Source of the DNA: Ornatilinea apprima
GTDB lineage: Bacteria; Chloroflexota; Anaerolineae; Anaerolineales; Anaerolineaceae
Reading direction: 5' to 3'
Assembly (NCBI RefSeq): GCF_001306115.1
Contig: NZ_LGCL01000002.1
Span: 62,001 to 126,000 of the forward strand
DNA: 64,000 bases
The notes under the pieces are model-generated. The model was not told where the DNA came from. It saw nothing but the letters and a program-made list of their open reading frames with translations, and searched no databases. The first letter of the stretch is position 1. Every line of letters begins with the position of its first letter. Below are positions 34,385 through 44,005 of this stretch, one piece after another. Position numbers and translations under genes: made by a program.

Positions 34385-35635
34385 TTATGACGTGAAATGA
34401 TAAAAAACATTAACAATTTCCCGATATTTTTGCGCCAACTCATCGCAAATCAGGTCCCAATCATGCCTTTTTTCAACAAATCGCCTACCTGCCGCTCCCA
34501 TGGCAAGTCTTTTGGATTCGTTATTGAGCAGGCAAACAACATCGTTTGCAAAATCCTCAGGTGTTTCCGCAACAAAATAATCTACTCCGTTTTCTCCGTG
34601 AATGGATACCCCTGCCGCTGGTGTCGTGACCACAGGTGTTGAACATGCCATCGCCTCCAATACCTTATTTTGAATACCAGTACCATAAACAACTGGAGCA
34701 ACCGCCACACTGGCCTTCTGTAAATACGGGCGCATATCCGGAACCTGGCCTGTTACTGTAATTCTCGGATCATTAGCATACGCCTGAATGGTTGAATTGG
34801 GATCTTTCCCCACGATCCATAATTTTGCGTCTGGGAAGCCCTCTAGGATCAGTGGAAAGATTTCATTTACGAAATGATAAACCATTCGAGCATTGGCGTG
34901 ATAACTCATTTTTCCGCTGATTAGAATCGTCCCAGGAATTCTCCCTTCAGCTTCACCAGGCGTAAAGTAATTCAGATCGACCCCATTCGGCACCACAGTA
35001 ATTTTATGCTCAAAATCAGATTCGATTTTCACAAATGCATCTTTATCCCGGTCAGAGGTTACTAATACTCTGTCTACGAATTTTGTAAGCTTTCGTTCAT
35101 ACGTGCGAGTTCGTTCTAACTCGAACCTCGATATTAACCGCGTTTGCAAGGAGGGTGCCATTCCAGCCGATTGCCGGAATAACGATGAGATGCTGTCAAC
35201 GCTATCCCACACAAGAGGCGTCCATGGAATCCGCTGCCGGCTCATTTGAGAGAATAAAAACTCACCATACCGCCCCCCGCGAATGTGTTCAAAGTGAATC
35301 AGATCAATTTTTTTATCGCCTGCACAATCGCTGATGCGCTGTTCAATTTTCCCCGCCAGCTTTGTTGACCATGAGAACAATGACTGTAAAGGCCTGGTCC
35401 CAGCCACACCCGCCATACAGTGTATATATGAATTATAACTCGGAAACTCAATGGTTATGAGTTCTTCGAGGTAAGGTTTTAATTCTTCGACCAGGCGTTG
35501 ATCCTCCGAAGTAGTAATAATGGATGCCAGGATAATTTTTATACCTTTGTTGGATAGCGTTCGAATAAACTGGTAAGGTCGCACACGAATCAGGCTGGGA
35601 ATATAAGGAACAATAAAGAGGACTCGCAAGCTCAT
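34385..35635 (-). CDS. Glycosyltransferase, GT4-like
   Basis: A 416-aa GT-B enzyme: 'VLFIVPYIPSLIRVRPYQFIRTL' opening (given as the start of the first Rossmann half), 'TVVPNGVDLNYFTP' linker, 'ILISGKMSYHANARM', 'LWIVGKDP' and the donor motif 'GTGIQNKVLEAMACSTPVV'. These fit retaining transferases that use NDP-sugars on a lipid-linked acceptor. Its ATG overlaps the stop of the upstream GT4 gene (ATGA at 35632-35635), so the two are translated together. It is paralogous to the genes at 35632 and 44006. Confidence 0.9.
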   Translation of the reverse strand: MSLRVLFIVPYIPSLIRVRPYQFIRTLSNKGIKIILASIITTSEDQRLVEELKPYLEELITIEFPSYNSYIHCMAGVAGTRPLQSLFSWSTKLAGKIEQRISDCAGDKKIDLIHFEHIRGGRYGEFLFSQMSRQRIPWTPLVWDSVDSISSLFRQSAGMAPSLQTRLISRFELERTRTYERKLTKFVDRVLVTSDRDKDAFVKIESDFEHKITVVPNGVDLNYFTPGEAEGRIPGTILISGKMSYHANARMVYHFVNEIFPLILEGFPDAKLWIVGKDPNSTIQAYANDPRITVTGQVPDMRPYLQKASVAVAPVVYGTGIQNKVLEAMACSTPVVTTPAAGVSIHGENGVDYFVAETPEDFANDVVCLLNNESKRLAMGAAGRRFVEKRHDWDLICDELAQKYREIVNVFYHFTS

Positions 35636-36891
35636 GAACCCACCTGTGTACTAACCAAATCGCAATATACCCGTTCTAATTCTCTTAATACAACAGACCA
35701 ATCATATTTTTTTAACAGAAGATCCTTCGCGTTCCCAACAACTTTGTGACGCAACGGCTCATTGCCAAGAACATCTATTATTCGTTGGGCAAATTTTTCT
35801 TCCTCATCCTCAATGAAGATATTATCACCATCTGACACTTCAATGCCCTCGGCCCCAATGGTGGTTGTGATCACAGGCACATTACGAGCGAAACATTCCA
35901 ATATTCGAACCCGCATACCGCCCCCTACTTTAACCGGAACCACAGCCAATGCAGCTTGATTAAAATAAGAATCCAGATCATCAACATAGCCGGTAACTTT
36001 CAAATGATCTGAATATTCCTTTTCATACTCAAAAAAATCTGAAGGCGGATTTTTACCAATGACCCACAAAAACGCATCGGTTTTTTTTTGTAGCACAAAA
36101 GGATAAACCTCACGTATAAACCAGCGGATGCCATCTGCGTTGGGCGGATAATTCAAAGACCCCAATGTCACGATCTGGTTAGGAGTGGAAGGCGATCCAT
36201 TGGTAGCGCGCTCATAACTACGCGAATTAATTCCAATGGGTATCGGTGTAATTTTCGGTGAGATGGCTTGTGGATTATCACTTAGTTCCAAGAACGACCT
36301 TTTGTCGATCTCAGAAACGGTGAAAGTATGATCAAAATCTGTAATGATTTTCCGCTCAAACTGTTGAAGGCGACGCATTTCATCCTGATAAAACCACTTC
36401 ATCGGAGCTTTACTCTCATCTGCGGCGCGTTCCAGAATTTTCCAGGTGGCATTGTGCGCGTCAAAAACCCGCTTCGGAGAATCCACGTTACTACCGCCAT
36501 CACTATCGCCAACTGGCATGGTAAAAAACTGGGCCATTGTTAGCTGATCGGCGTGAAGAATGTCAAAATGGTTTTCTCCTATCAATTTTTTGACCAGATC
36601 ACGCATACTCCCCAGGTGATCGCGCTCAACCAAAAAAGGCTTCCCTGTGAAACGGCTTTTTATTAAGAAATATAAATCATTAATGCGTGATCGCCTAATG
36701 GGCACAAACCAGGCATGATCCAATAATTCCTTCACTTTGGGTATATATTTCTCTTCTTCTGCCCGCACAAATGAAACAAACCACACCTCGTGCCCCGCTT
36801 CTTTAAGGTGCTGCAATACATTCCAACTCTTGATCTTTGGTCCGGCATCTAAAGGCCAGGGGACGATTTGCGAAAGGAATAGGATACGCAT
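35632..36891 (-). CDS. Glycosyltransferase, GT4-like (paralogue)
   Basis: The 419-aa protein starts at the ATG at 36891, which overlaps the preceding stop as TAATG. The opening 'RILFLSQIVPWPLDAGPKIK', 'TPIPIGINSRSYE' linker, 'IVTLGSLNYPPNADGI', 'LWVIGKNPPSDF' and 'VKVGGGMRVRILECFARNVPVI' are GT4 signatures. It closely follows the plan of the next gene and of the one at 44006, which points to duplication inside the locus. Sugar and linkage cannot be predicted from sequence alone. Confidence 0.9.
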   Translation of the reverse strand: MRILFLSQIVPWPLDAGPKIKSWNVLQHLKEAGHEVWFVSFVRAEEEKYIPKVKELLDHAWFVPIRRSRINDLYFLIKSRFTGKPFLVERDHLGSMRDLVKKLIGENHFDILHADQLTMAQFFTMPVGDSDGGSNVDSPKRVFDAHNATWKILERAADESKAPMKWFYQDEMRRLQQFERKIITDFDHTFTVSEIDKRSFLELSDNPQAISPKITPIPIGINSRSYERATNGSPSTPNQIVTLGSLNYPPNADGIRWFIREVYPFVLQKKTDAFLWVIGKNPPSDFFEYEKEYSDHLKVTGYVDDLDSYFNQAALAVVPVKVGGGMRVRILECFARNVPVITTTIGAEGIEVSDGDNIFIEDEEEKFAQRIIDVLGNEPLRHKVVGNAKDLLLKKYDWSVVLRELERVYCDLVSTQVGS

Positions 36892-37799
36892 TACATCCTC
36901 ACCACAGAACACATCAAGGCCCAATAATTGGAGCGAACAACCTTCGCGCCTGGCGTGCTTGAAAATAGACTTGCGAATACTCTACCCGCAGAAGCGCCAA
37001 AGATCACCAGTTTATAAATGGTTGCTCCGATCTCTTGATGATACTTGCGGATAAAGCGAACTTTGCTGGCGTAAAGCTCCAAAAACATAGAGAGGGCAGC
37101 CTGTCTTGTGCTCTGCCCACCAAAATGGATGACCTCTGCATTCGGCAGCCAGAAATTTTGAAACCCAATCTTTTTTATCCGGTAACACAAATCTACTTCT
37201 TCTGTGTACATGAAAAAGCGCTCATCAAAAACACCAGCTTGATCCAACACATCTCGAGGGATCATTATTGCCGCGCCTTGCAACACATCGACTGAAACCG
37301 GTTGTTGAGAATCCCAGGTTTTTTTGGGGTATTGCGAAATAACCCGAAACTGATCAAGATGAAATAAACGCCAAAACTCTCGAAAAACCGTGGGGAAAGG
37401 ATAGCTTGACACTTGAAGCGACCTGTCCGGATTCAATAATTTCGCGCCTGCACACCCTGTCCCCGGGTTGCTTTCTAGAAACGCGAGCATACTTTCAATC
37501 GCGTCGCCGACAACAATGGTATCAGGGTTCAACAGGAAAAGATAACGTCCTTTCGCTATACGAATTCCGAGGTTATTCGCGGGACCAAACCCGATATTTT
37601 TATCGCTTTTAATCAGCGTACAATGTGAGGCATTTTGCTCTAACCAGGCAACGCTTCCGTCGCTGGAACAATTGTCTACTACAATCACCTCACAGGCATG
37701 CGTCTGGGCGAAGGGCTGAATAGATGCAAGGCACTGCTCAAGGTATTGCTTCACATTCCAGGAAACTATAATAATGGATAGCAAAATGGAATCTTGCAT
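36891..37799 (-). CDS. GT2 glycosyltransferase, rhamnosyltransferase-like
   Basis: A 302-aa GT-A enzyme starting at the ATG at 37799 that overlaps the upstream stop as TAATG. It shows 'LSIIIVSWNVKQYLEQCLASI', 'VVDNCSSDGS', 'NIGFGPANNLGI', the metal-binding 'LLNPDT' (DxD-like) and 'FFMYTEEVDLCYRIK', the catalytic E-D motif of WbbL/RfbF-type transferases. It probably adds a 6-deoxyhexose such as rhamnose to the growing glycan. A hydrophobic patch near the C-terminus may touch the membrane. Confidence 0.9.
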   Translation of the reverse strand: MQDSILLSIIIVSWNVKQYLEQCLASIQPFAQTHACEVIVVDNCSSDGSVAWLEQNASHCTLIKSDKNIGFGPANNLGIRIAKGRYLFLLNPDTIVVGDAIESMLAFLESNPGTGCAGAKLLNPDRSLQVSSYPFPTVFREFWRLFHLDQFRVISQYPKKTWDSQQPVSVDVLQGAAIMIPRDVLDQAGVFDERFFMYTEEVDLCYRIKKIGFQNFWLPNAEVIHFGGQSTRQAALSMFLELYASKVRFIRKYHQEIGATIYKLVIFGASAGRVFASLFSSTPGAKVVRSNYWALMCSVVRM

Positions 37800-39319
37800 T
37801 ATGGATTTTTTGATTTCCTGCTCATCACAATCCAAATCAGAATAGCAGCTGGAATAATGCCAACCAGCAGAATCAAGTATTCATCAATCTCAGAAAATGG
37901 GTTCCCCCGCATTGGCTCACTGGAAATCGGAAGAATGGTGGGGGTTTCCTGAGGCTGTTCAGCTGTGGGGGTGTTTATCATCACGGCCTCTGTTTGAGGA
38001 GATGTTGTCTCCGAAATATTAGCTTCAATATACTCTGCTGAAGATCTGCCATGCGCAAACCACAATTGGTGGTATCCCATTTGTGAATGAATACTTTCGC
38101 GCATATGCCAGACAACATACAATTGATTACCGTGACTAATAGAAATTTTTGGGTACAGCGGGTACCAGCTGCTTTGGAAGATCACCTTTGGAAGTGACCA
38201 ATTCTCTCCATCCCATTCAAAGTGGAAAAGCCCCGGGGGGTTGGAAAAATCGGCGGATTCAATCCTGTTAGAGGCCAGGTATCCGGTGGCGACCAGATGA
38301 ATATGACCGCTGGCATCGACGGCCATATCATATATATCAAAAGAGTTTTCCAACTGACTGCTGGCAATATTAGGCAGTGTTTGCGGAAGCGTCCAAGTAT
38401 TTCCCCAATCCGTTGACCATGAATAATAAATAGCCGGGTAATTGGGTGATATGGTTCTCCACACCAGCATGATGCCGCCCTTCCCGTTGCCGGCGGGCGT
38501 CAGCTGAATGTTAGTATTATTGGGATACTCAATCAACAAAGGCACACTCCAGGTTCGCCCCTGGTCCCTGGAAAACATAAAGATACCATGATCAGCAGAG
38601 CCCAAGCCGGTCAAGCGATCCCATCCCTCATCCCAGGTTACATATAGGTTCCCTGCGCCATCCACTTCAATTTGCGCTCTAGCAGACCCTAGCTTGGTAT
38701 TGAGTAATACAACTGGTTCAGACCATGTCAGGCCGTTATCCGGTGAGCTGCGGTAAAAAATATCTGCGCATCCAGCGCATTCTTTTTCGTAGAATTGACC
38801 GTCATCATAAACAATGTGTAAATTACTTCCCCAAGAGACAATATCACTCATATAAGTGTGTTCACGCCCATTCACAACCATCGGCTTTCCCCAACGAGCA
38901 GCAGAATAAGCCGAGCTGGCTGGCACAGACTTGTAGTACAGGCTGAAAGGCGGGTCTGAATCAAATAAGACATGAATGATATCATCTTCGGTAATCGTCA
39001 TTGCGCTGCGAATAATATCAGCTTGGGGAGGCACAATATCGGTAAACTGAGACCATTGTGAGCCATTCCAAACCGAATACATCAAAGCTTCACTGGCGGT
39101 AATTCCCGCCCCAAAATCACCAGTCTCGCTCCAAATCACATGAACGTTTTGCTGACGATCGACCGCCACATCAGGGAACCACGAATTTGAATAAGCGGGC
39201 GAGGGAATCCGTATCGGAGAGTCCCAGTCTGTGCCACCTTCAGCAAAGACACAGGGAACTGGCGCCGCAAAACCAGCTATTAAGAAAATGATCAAAAGGC
39301 TAAGTATTCGTTTAAGCAT
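37799..39319 (-). CDS. Membrane-anchored Asp-box (sialidase-fold) surface protein
   Basis: A 506-aa protein with a signal peptide (1-26), a beta-propeller with Asp-box repeats S-x-D-x-G-x-T-W ('SSPDNGLTWSEP', 'SRDQGRTWSVP', 'STDWGNTWTLP'), a Pro/Thr-rich linker (about 420-470) and a membrane segment near 480-500 with a basic tail. The sialidase Arg triad is not evident, so binding or another hydrolase role is as likely as sialidase activity. It lies within the transferase series, translationally coupled to the downstream GT2 gene. It is a shorter relative of the protein at 46338-49016. Confidence 0.8.
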   Translation of the reverse strand: MLKRILSLLIIFLIAGFAAPVPCVFAEGGTDWDSPIRIPSPAYSNSWFPDVAVDRQQNVHVIWSETGDFGAGITASEALMYSVWNGSQWSQFTDIVPPQADIIRSAMTITEDDIIHVLFDSDPPFSLYYKSVPASSAYSAARWGKPMVVNGREHTYMSDIVSWGSNLHIVYDDGQFYEKECAGCADIFYRSSPDNGLTWSEPVVLLNTKLGSARAQIEVDGAGNLYVTWDEGWDRLTGLGSADHGIFMFSRDQGRTWSVPLLIEYPNNTNIQLTPAGNGKGGIMLVWRTISPNYPAIYYSWSTDWGNTWTLPQTLPNIASSQLENSFDIYDMAVDASGHIHLVATGYLASNRIESADFSNPPGLFHFEWDGENWSLPKVIFQSSWYPLYPKISISHGNQLYVVWHMRESIHSQMGYHQLWFAHGRSSAEYIEANISETTSPQTEAVMINTPTAEQPQETPTILPISSEPMRGNPFSEIDEYLILLVGIIPAAILIWIVMSRKSKNP

Positions 39320-39333
39320 TTGTTATCATCTCA

Positions 39334-40875
39334 TTATGGTTGCGTGATCGTGATGCGATTATAATGCAGAGCAAACTTTACCGGCTGGAAAAATTCAACA
39401 ACCTGCATATCACTCTTTTCTGAAATTTTATAAGATTCAGCAGGAATCTCAAAGGTAAACAATGATTTCGGATTCAGATCCGCCACAAACAATTGGATCG
39501 AATCCTCACTCTGGCTCAATCCCGACAGCCAATCGAGAGATCTCAATGGCTCTTCCTTTTTCAGTAAAAGCAATCCCGAAGAGGCTTCCCACTTCTGTTC
39601 GGGTTCCACACCTATAAGCGGAATGCCAGGCAAATAAAACTGGAGGTGCCGCCAGTTTGTAGAAATGACGGCGATATGGCTATCCTCAGAATGCTCCTGT
39701 AATGCGGATATCCTCTGAAGGAAGAAATGATCATTTTGAACAATCGTATCACGCGTTAGGAATCGCTGCTGCCCTTTTCCAAGTGGATATTCCGGCAAAA
39801 GGAGGAATACTGAGGCATTCAACGCGCATATCAGTCCGAGAGAAATCATCCAGGCATTCCGCTTATCTGAAAAAATCGACACCCACCCAAAGCCTGATAG
39901 AACTATAAGGGCCGGTAAAAAGACAAACACCAACCCTTGTTGGCCCATGTGAACCAATAAATAATAAAGTCCGACTGGAACCATCCAAATCAACAGAAAC
40001 AAAACCTGGCTCCAATACTGTTTTGCGATACCCCTTACGCGGATAAGAAGTCCAATTAATCCTAATCCGCAGAAACTTAAACCGTAGGCAGTATATAACG
40101 CGAGCTTGGAGCTATTCCTCACAAGCCCCTGTAATCCCGCACCTGAGAAAATTGAAGTGGAAGATTGAAAACGGTCAGAGAACTGGCCCAAAATGCTCAT
40201 GTAGGATCGAAGTCCCCCACTTAGGGTAATGAGAGGAATAAACCATGCCAGGCACACTAAAATCCCGATGGCTGCCCAGCGAAAGATTTGCGCACGTTGA
40301 TATCGAAGAACAGTGTACAACACCAATGGAAGCAAAAAAACCAGGGTTTGCGGGCGAAAGCCACCCGCGGCAGCGTTCAAGCCGGCTGCCCAATAGCCAG
40401 CTGTAGGATTCTTCTGAGCAGCATACAGCAGCAGCGCGCAAGTAATAACCAGAAACGCGTCCAGACTGTGAGGAAGGGCAATTTCACCATAAAACCAGAA
40501 TAGCGGAGATGTGATTAGGAACAGGGAGGAAGCGATACCAGTTGCCCGATTGAATATTGCACTTGCAAGAAGATAGAGAAAAGCAGCGGCTAATCCACTC
40601 GAAAGAATGGAAATAGCCACCATGCTCGAGTTCGGGTTGTCAAATAGCAAATTTACCAGCCGGCTCAATAACACATATAGCAAATAGCCCGGTGGGTGCG
40701 GCTGCTCTTTCTGCAGGTTGAATTCAGAAATGGCAAACGCGAAGTTGACCGAATCCCAATGATACAAAATTTGTGAAATAAAAGGAAGGCGAGACAATAC
40801 AGTTACCACACCCAATCCAAGAGCGATCAGTCCTTCAGTAACAGCGTTTGACCGGCCTACTGGAAGATCAGTCAT
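39334..40875 (-). CDS. GT-C type membrane glycosyltransferase (GT39/PMT-like)
   Basis: A 513-aa protein with about 11 membrane segments. The first external loop has 'YHWDSVNFAFAISEF' and 'QPHPPGYLLY', the acidic loop and PPG motif of GT-C transferases that use polyprenyl-phosphate sugars. A soluble domain closes the protein (about 400-513). The ATG at 40875 is preceded by GGAGGGAG and overlaps the upstream stop by 8 bp, so a longer reading to 40989 was rejected. It could glycosylate the polymer or a surface protein. The DPM1-like gene at 50769 could supply its lipid-linked donor. Confidence 0.82.
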   Translation of the reverse strand: MTDLPVGRSNAVTEGLIALGLGVVTVLSRLPFISQILYHWDSVNFAFAISEFNLQKEQPHPPGYLLYVLLSRLVNLLFDNPNSSMVAISILSSGLAAAFLYLLASAIFNRATGIASSLFLITSPLFWFYGEIALPHSLDAFLVITCALLLYAAQKNPTAGYWAAGLNAAAGGFRPQTLVFLLPLVLYTVLRYQRAQIFRWAAIGILVCLAWFIPLITLSGGLRSYMSILGQFSDRFQSSTSIFSGAGLQGLVRNSSKLALYTAYGLSFCGLGLIGLLIRVRGIAKQYWSQVLFLLIWMVPVGLYYLLVHMGQQGLVFVFLPALIVLSGFGWVSIFSDKRNAWMISLGLICALNASVFLLLPEYPLGKGQQRFLTRDTIVQNDHFFLQRISALQEHSEDSHIAVISTNWRHLQFYLPGIPLIGVEPEQKWEASSGLLLLKKEEPLRSLDWLSGLSQSEDSIQLFVADLNPKSLFTFEIPAESYKISEKSDMQVVEFFQPVKFALHYNRITITQP

Positions 40876-42520
40876 TCTCCCTCCATTGGAAGATCTGTAC
40901 GTTTCCTTGCCGATAAACTTCTTGCAACTCTGGAATAGCCGATACATTAAAATTGCCCATAGATTTCTCAACCGGTCCCAGAAATACATAATCCACGGAA
41001 AATGAATTTAAATACTCCTTTTGAGAAGGTGTTAGGGGATTACCCTGGAAAAAAAGTCTCACAAACTCCTCTTTTTCAAAGTAATCCACCGTCTGGGCCC
41101 AATGAGCCAAAAAAGCCTTATTTCCGCTCCAGGCAGGGATATATTGGCCAATAGTTAATGAGCTGATCACAACATCATCTCCACTCGAATTTTGTTCCAA
41201 CCACTTTAATGCATCTACCTCTGCTTTTTCTAAATAATAAGGGTAGGAAAAACGCTGTAAATCAATGAAACGCCATGCTAATAAATAGAGATTCGTTGGA
41301 ACAACAAGGAGTATGAGGATCACACCCATCAATATTTGATGGCGGGGAAAAGGCTTTTTATTTACTACGCGCAGTCTGTTAGTCAGCCAAAGCGTCATGG
41401 TTTCAACCCAAAACTCAACAGCCAAAATGCCGACGGGAATTTGCCAGCCGTTCAACATATGAATCTGGTAATCAACTGGGAGATAAATTAATACAAAGCT
41501 GATCAAAAACCATCCCAAGACAAATAGCTGCAGATCCGACTTTCCTTTCAAATCATACATTCGCCCCACCAACACCTGGAGAAGCGCTAAGATGAGCGGA
41601 ATTCCCATTAGAATCAGAAGATGAGGCGGCGAAGGGGTAAACACACCCGCGTTTGCAAATTGGGCTAATATCCGGTTCCACAGTGGATCCAAAGCCGTCA
41701 GCAAAAAAGAGTATAAACCCGGTGGAAAGGATAAGAAACCTACAACAAGGATTATCTTGAACAAGAAAAAGGGAAATTTATTATCCCGCAGCCATAACAG
41801 CAAGAAGAAAGCACCCATCACCGCGTAAATGATCCAGAGATCATACGCGTGTTGCCAACCCCAGAATTGTCCCAACAAGCCGCCCCAAACAGCAAACCTA
41901 AGTTTCTTTTGCTTCCAAGCCTGCATAAAAAACCAGAAGACAGAAACGTATAGCGCTGCCGCAAGAAAATGCGGATACCCCAACAATCCTAAAAATGTGT
42001 TCCCTTCAGCAATAAAGACATCAAAAGGAAAACGAATATCCGCCAGGCCGTTCAGGTACTTATCAATGACCCAAATCCATCCCAGACCAGAACCAAATGA
42101 AATAACCAGAAAACTTAATTTTCGCTTATATGGATCAGTGAAGTACGCACTGGCACAATAATAGCTCACTGCCATAAAACCAAGTCCGCCAAAAATGCGT
42201 AGAATTTGAATTGCTCCCGAATAACCAAATTGAAATAGAGAGTTCAGCTGGCCGAGGCTCCACCACAAAAGGTTGAAAAATACGGGCGCGTTCACCTCTG
42301 GTGTTAATTTATTTTCAACCAACAGTTGCTCCTGAAAATCCCGCATCCAAGAAAAATATTGGGCATGATCAGGAACATCCAACATAATCCCCATAAAGAC
42401 TTTTGACTCAGGTGCAAATTTTTCGGCAAAAAGATAAGGCAAAGCCGTTATGGCAAGGGCGAGCAAAGCCGTTAACGCAACAAAAAACTGCTCTTTCCGT
42501 TCAATTTTTATGTTGTTCAT
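40868..42520 (-). CDS. Polytopic membrane protein, probable GT-C glycosyltransferase
   Basis: A 550-aa protein with about 12 membrane segments. The first loop contains 'MLDVPDHAQYFSWMRDF', where an acidic motif near the first segment is typical of the GT-C fold, and a soluble tail ('ALKWLEQNSSGDDVVISS') ends the protein, as in many dolichyl/undecaprenyl-dependent transferases. No closer family can be named. Its start overlaps the upstream stop (ATGA at 42517-42520), and its stop overlaps the next GT-C gene, making a tight trio. Confidence 0.72.
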   Translation of the reverse strand: MNNIKIERKEQFFVALTALLALAITALPYLFAEKFAPESKVFMGIMLDVPDHAQYFSWMRDFQEQLLVENKLTPEVNAPVFFNLLWWSLGQLNSLFQFGYSGAIQILRIFGGLGFMAVSYYCASAYFTDPYKRKLSFLVISFGSGLGWIWVIDKYLNGLADIRFPFDVFIAEGNTFLGLLGYPHFLAAALYVSVFWFFMQAWKQKKLRFAVWGGLLGQFWGWQHAYDLWIIYAVMGAFFLLLWLRDNKFPFFLFKIILVVGFLSFPPGLYSFLLTALDPLWNRILAQFANAGVFTPSPPHLLILMGIPLILALLQVLVGRMYDLKGKSDLQLFVLGWFLISFVLIYLPVDYQIHMLNGWQIPVGILAVEFWVETMTLWLTNRLRVVNKKPFPRHQILMGVILILLVVPTNLYLLAWRFIDLQRFSYPYYLEKAEVDALKWLEQNSSGDDVVISSLTIGQYIPAWSGNKAFLAHWAQTVDYFEKEEFVRLFFQGNPLTPSQKEYLNSFSVDYVFLGPVEKSMGNFNVSAIPELQEVYRQGNVQIFQWREND

Positions 42521-44001
42521 TTCGCTCTAAACCCAGCTTTTAGGTTTGATGATAGGGATGAGTCGCGATCGACAATCCACTTAATTGCAAAAATCGTTCC
42601 CAAGAAAATCCAGCTATATTGAATGTAATCAAAAGCCGCAATCCCTTGTGTGTAAGGGAACGGCACCATCCAGTCACCCAATCCCATTGCGATAATGCAC
42701 CCAATCGTTCCAGCAAAAACTGCATTTGTTAACGCCTCCAGAAAATCCCCCTTTCCCTTTAACCTTCTACATAATTTGAATCCTTCAAACGCAACCACTG
42801 CAAAAAAGCTCACAAAAGAGATCAATCCAAAAATTCCTGTCTGCGCCAGAATGTCCAAATAATTATTATGGGTTGCCATTGCCTGGTCAGGAAAATAGGT
42901 CATATAGTAGGCAGCATATCCACCAGGGCCTGTACCAAACAAAAAATGTTCTTTTGTCAGGGTTAAGCTAGCTGCCCACGCGTCTAACCTCGTATAGCCG
43001 CTTTCCGTCTGCTCCTGAGCAAGCGCTTCTTTTATAAAGTCAATTTTTATTAGCCCCACAATTAAAATCGCCAATACCAGCAGAAGGAATAATTTTTTCG
43101 AACGCATCCAGATTAACACACCTAAAGCTGTTAAGGCCGGCAGCCAACCGGTAACCCAAGATATGTTGATTAAGAATCGGTACCGAATCCAGACTCCAGC
43201 AAGCGCTAATAAGCCCAGCTTAAAATATGGTTTGAGGCCGCGATCAAAAAATGCCCAGGCGACACAGATCACAACCACCCACATTGTGAATAGCCCCTGG
43301 TTACTTACCATCAACCCCGTTCGATTAAAAAATACCCAGATCAGGCGGTGCGTGAATCGAATTTCATATAAATATCCATAGCACCCCATTATGATCATAA
43401 TGATCGCCATGGCTTTCAAAATCCACGTTTCTCGGATTAAGTTCGATGAGATTAAAAACGTCACCGGAAGCATGATCATGACCGTTGTAGCCGCTAATTG
43501 CACTTTGAAAAAGCTCGACCATGTGATTACAGTCGGGTCGCGGAAAAGCGTACCCCATACCAAAGATATGGCCACAATGGTCATATACGCAAAAAGTGGG
43601 ATGTTATATGGTTTCTTTTCAACTTGAATGCGTTTTTCTAAAACGATCGACCTTAAAATCCACAAACCGCTGATCATAACTACTAGCAACAGGCTGTCGA
43701 CTACCACGCTGGCTGTTCCTGTGCTGACATACAATGGGATCACCCCCCCGCTAATGAGAAGAATGATCGGGCTAAATTGCAGATTTTGTGTGTAAAAATT
43801 GAAACCAATTAGTAAAGCCGGAATGATGCTGATGGCAACCGCCACAATTGGCTTAATCGCCGAAGCGCTTAAACCCAGGATTAGAGCAATCGCAATCGTA
43901 ATGAAAATAACAACGAAGTCCATATGAGTTCGATAAAATTCTTGAATCCTTTGCGCTAGTCGTTTCGGATTCCTTTGAATTTCTGTTTGATTAATGGTCA
44001 T
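42517..44001 (-). CDS. Wzy/WaaL-family O-antigen polymerase or ligase
   Basis: A 494-aa protein with about 12 membrane segments. The large external loop near residues 340-390 has the Wzy_C signature 'FLFGTGPGGYAAYYMTYF' and 'ATHNNYLDILAQTGIFGLI', which holds the His and Arg residues needed for glycan transfer. It would polymerise repeat units on undecaprenyl diphosphate outside the inner membrane. AGGTAATACG precedes the ATG. With the gene at 30399 it is one of two such proteins; one may polymerise and the other ligate. Confidence 0.85.
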   Translation of the reverse strand: MTINQTEIQRNPKRLAQRIQEFYRTHMDFVVIFITIAIALILGLSASAIKPIVAVAISIIPALLIGFNFYTQNLQFSPIILLISGGVIPLYVSTGTASVVVDSLLLVVMISGLWILRSIVLEKRIQVEKKPYNIPLFAYMTIVAISLVWGTLFRDPTVITWSSFFKVQLAATTVMIMLPVTFLISSNLIRETWILKAMAIIMIIMGCYGYLYEIRFTHRLIWVFFNRTGLMVSNQGLFTMWVVVICVAWAFFDRGLKPYFKLGLLALAGVWIRYRFLINISWVTGWLPALTALGVLIWMRSKKLFLLLVLAILIVGLIKIDFIKEALAQEQTESGYTRLDAWAASLTLTKEHFLFGTGPGGYAAYYMTYFPDQAMATHNNYLDILAQTGIFGLISFVSFFAVVAFEGFKLCRRLKGKGDFLEALTNAVFAGTIGCIIAMGLGDWMVPFPYTQGIAAFDYIQYSWIFLGTIFAIKWIVDRDSSLSSNLKAGFRAK

Positions 44002-44005
44002 CGTA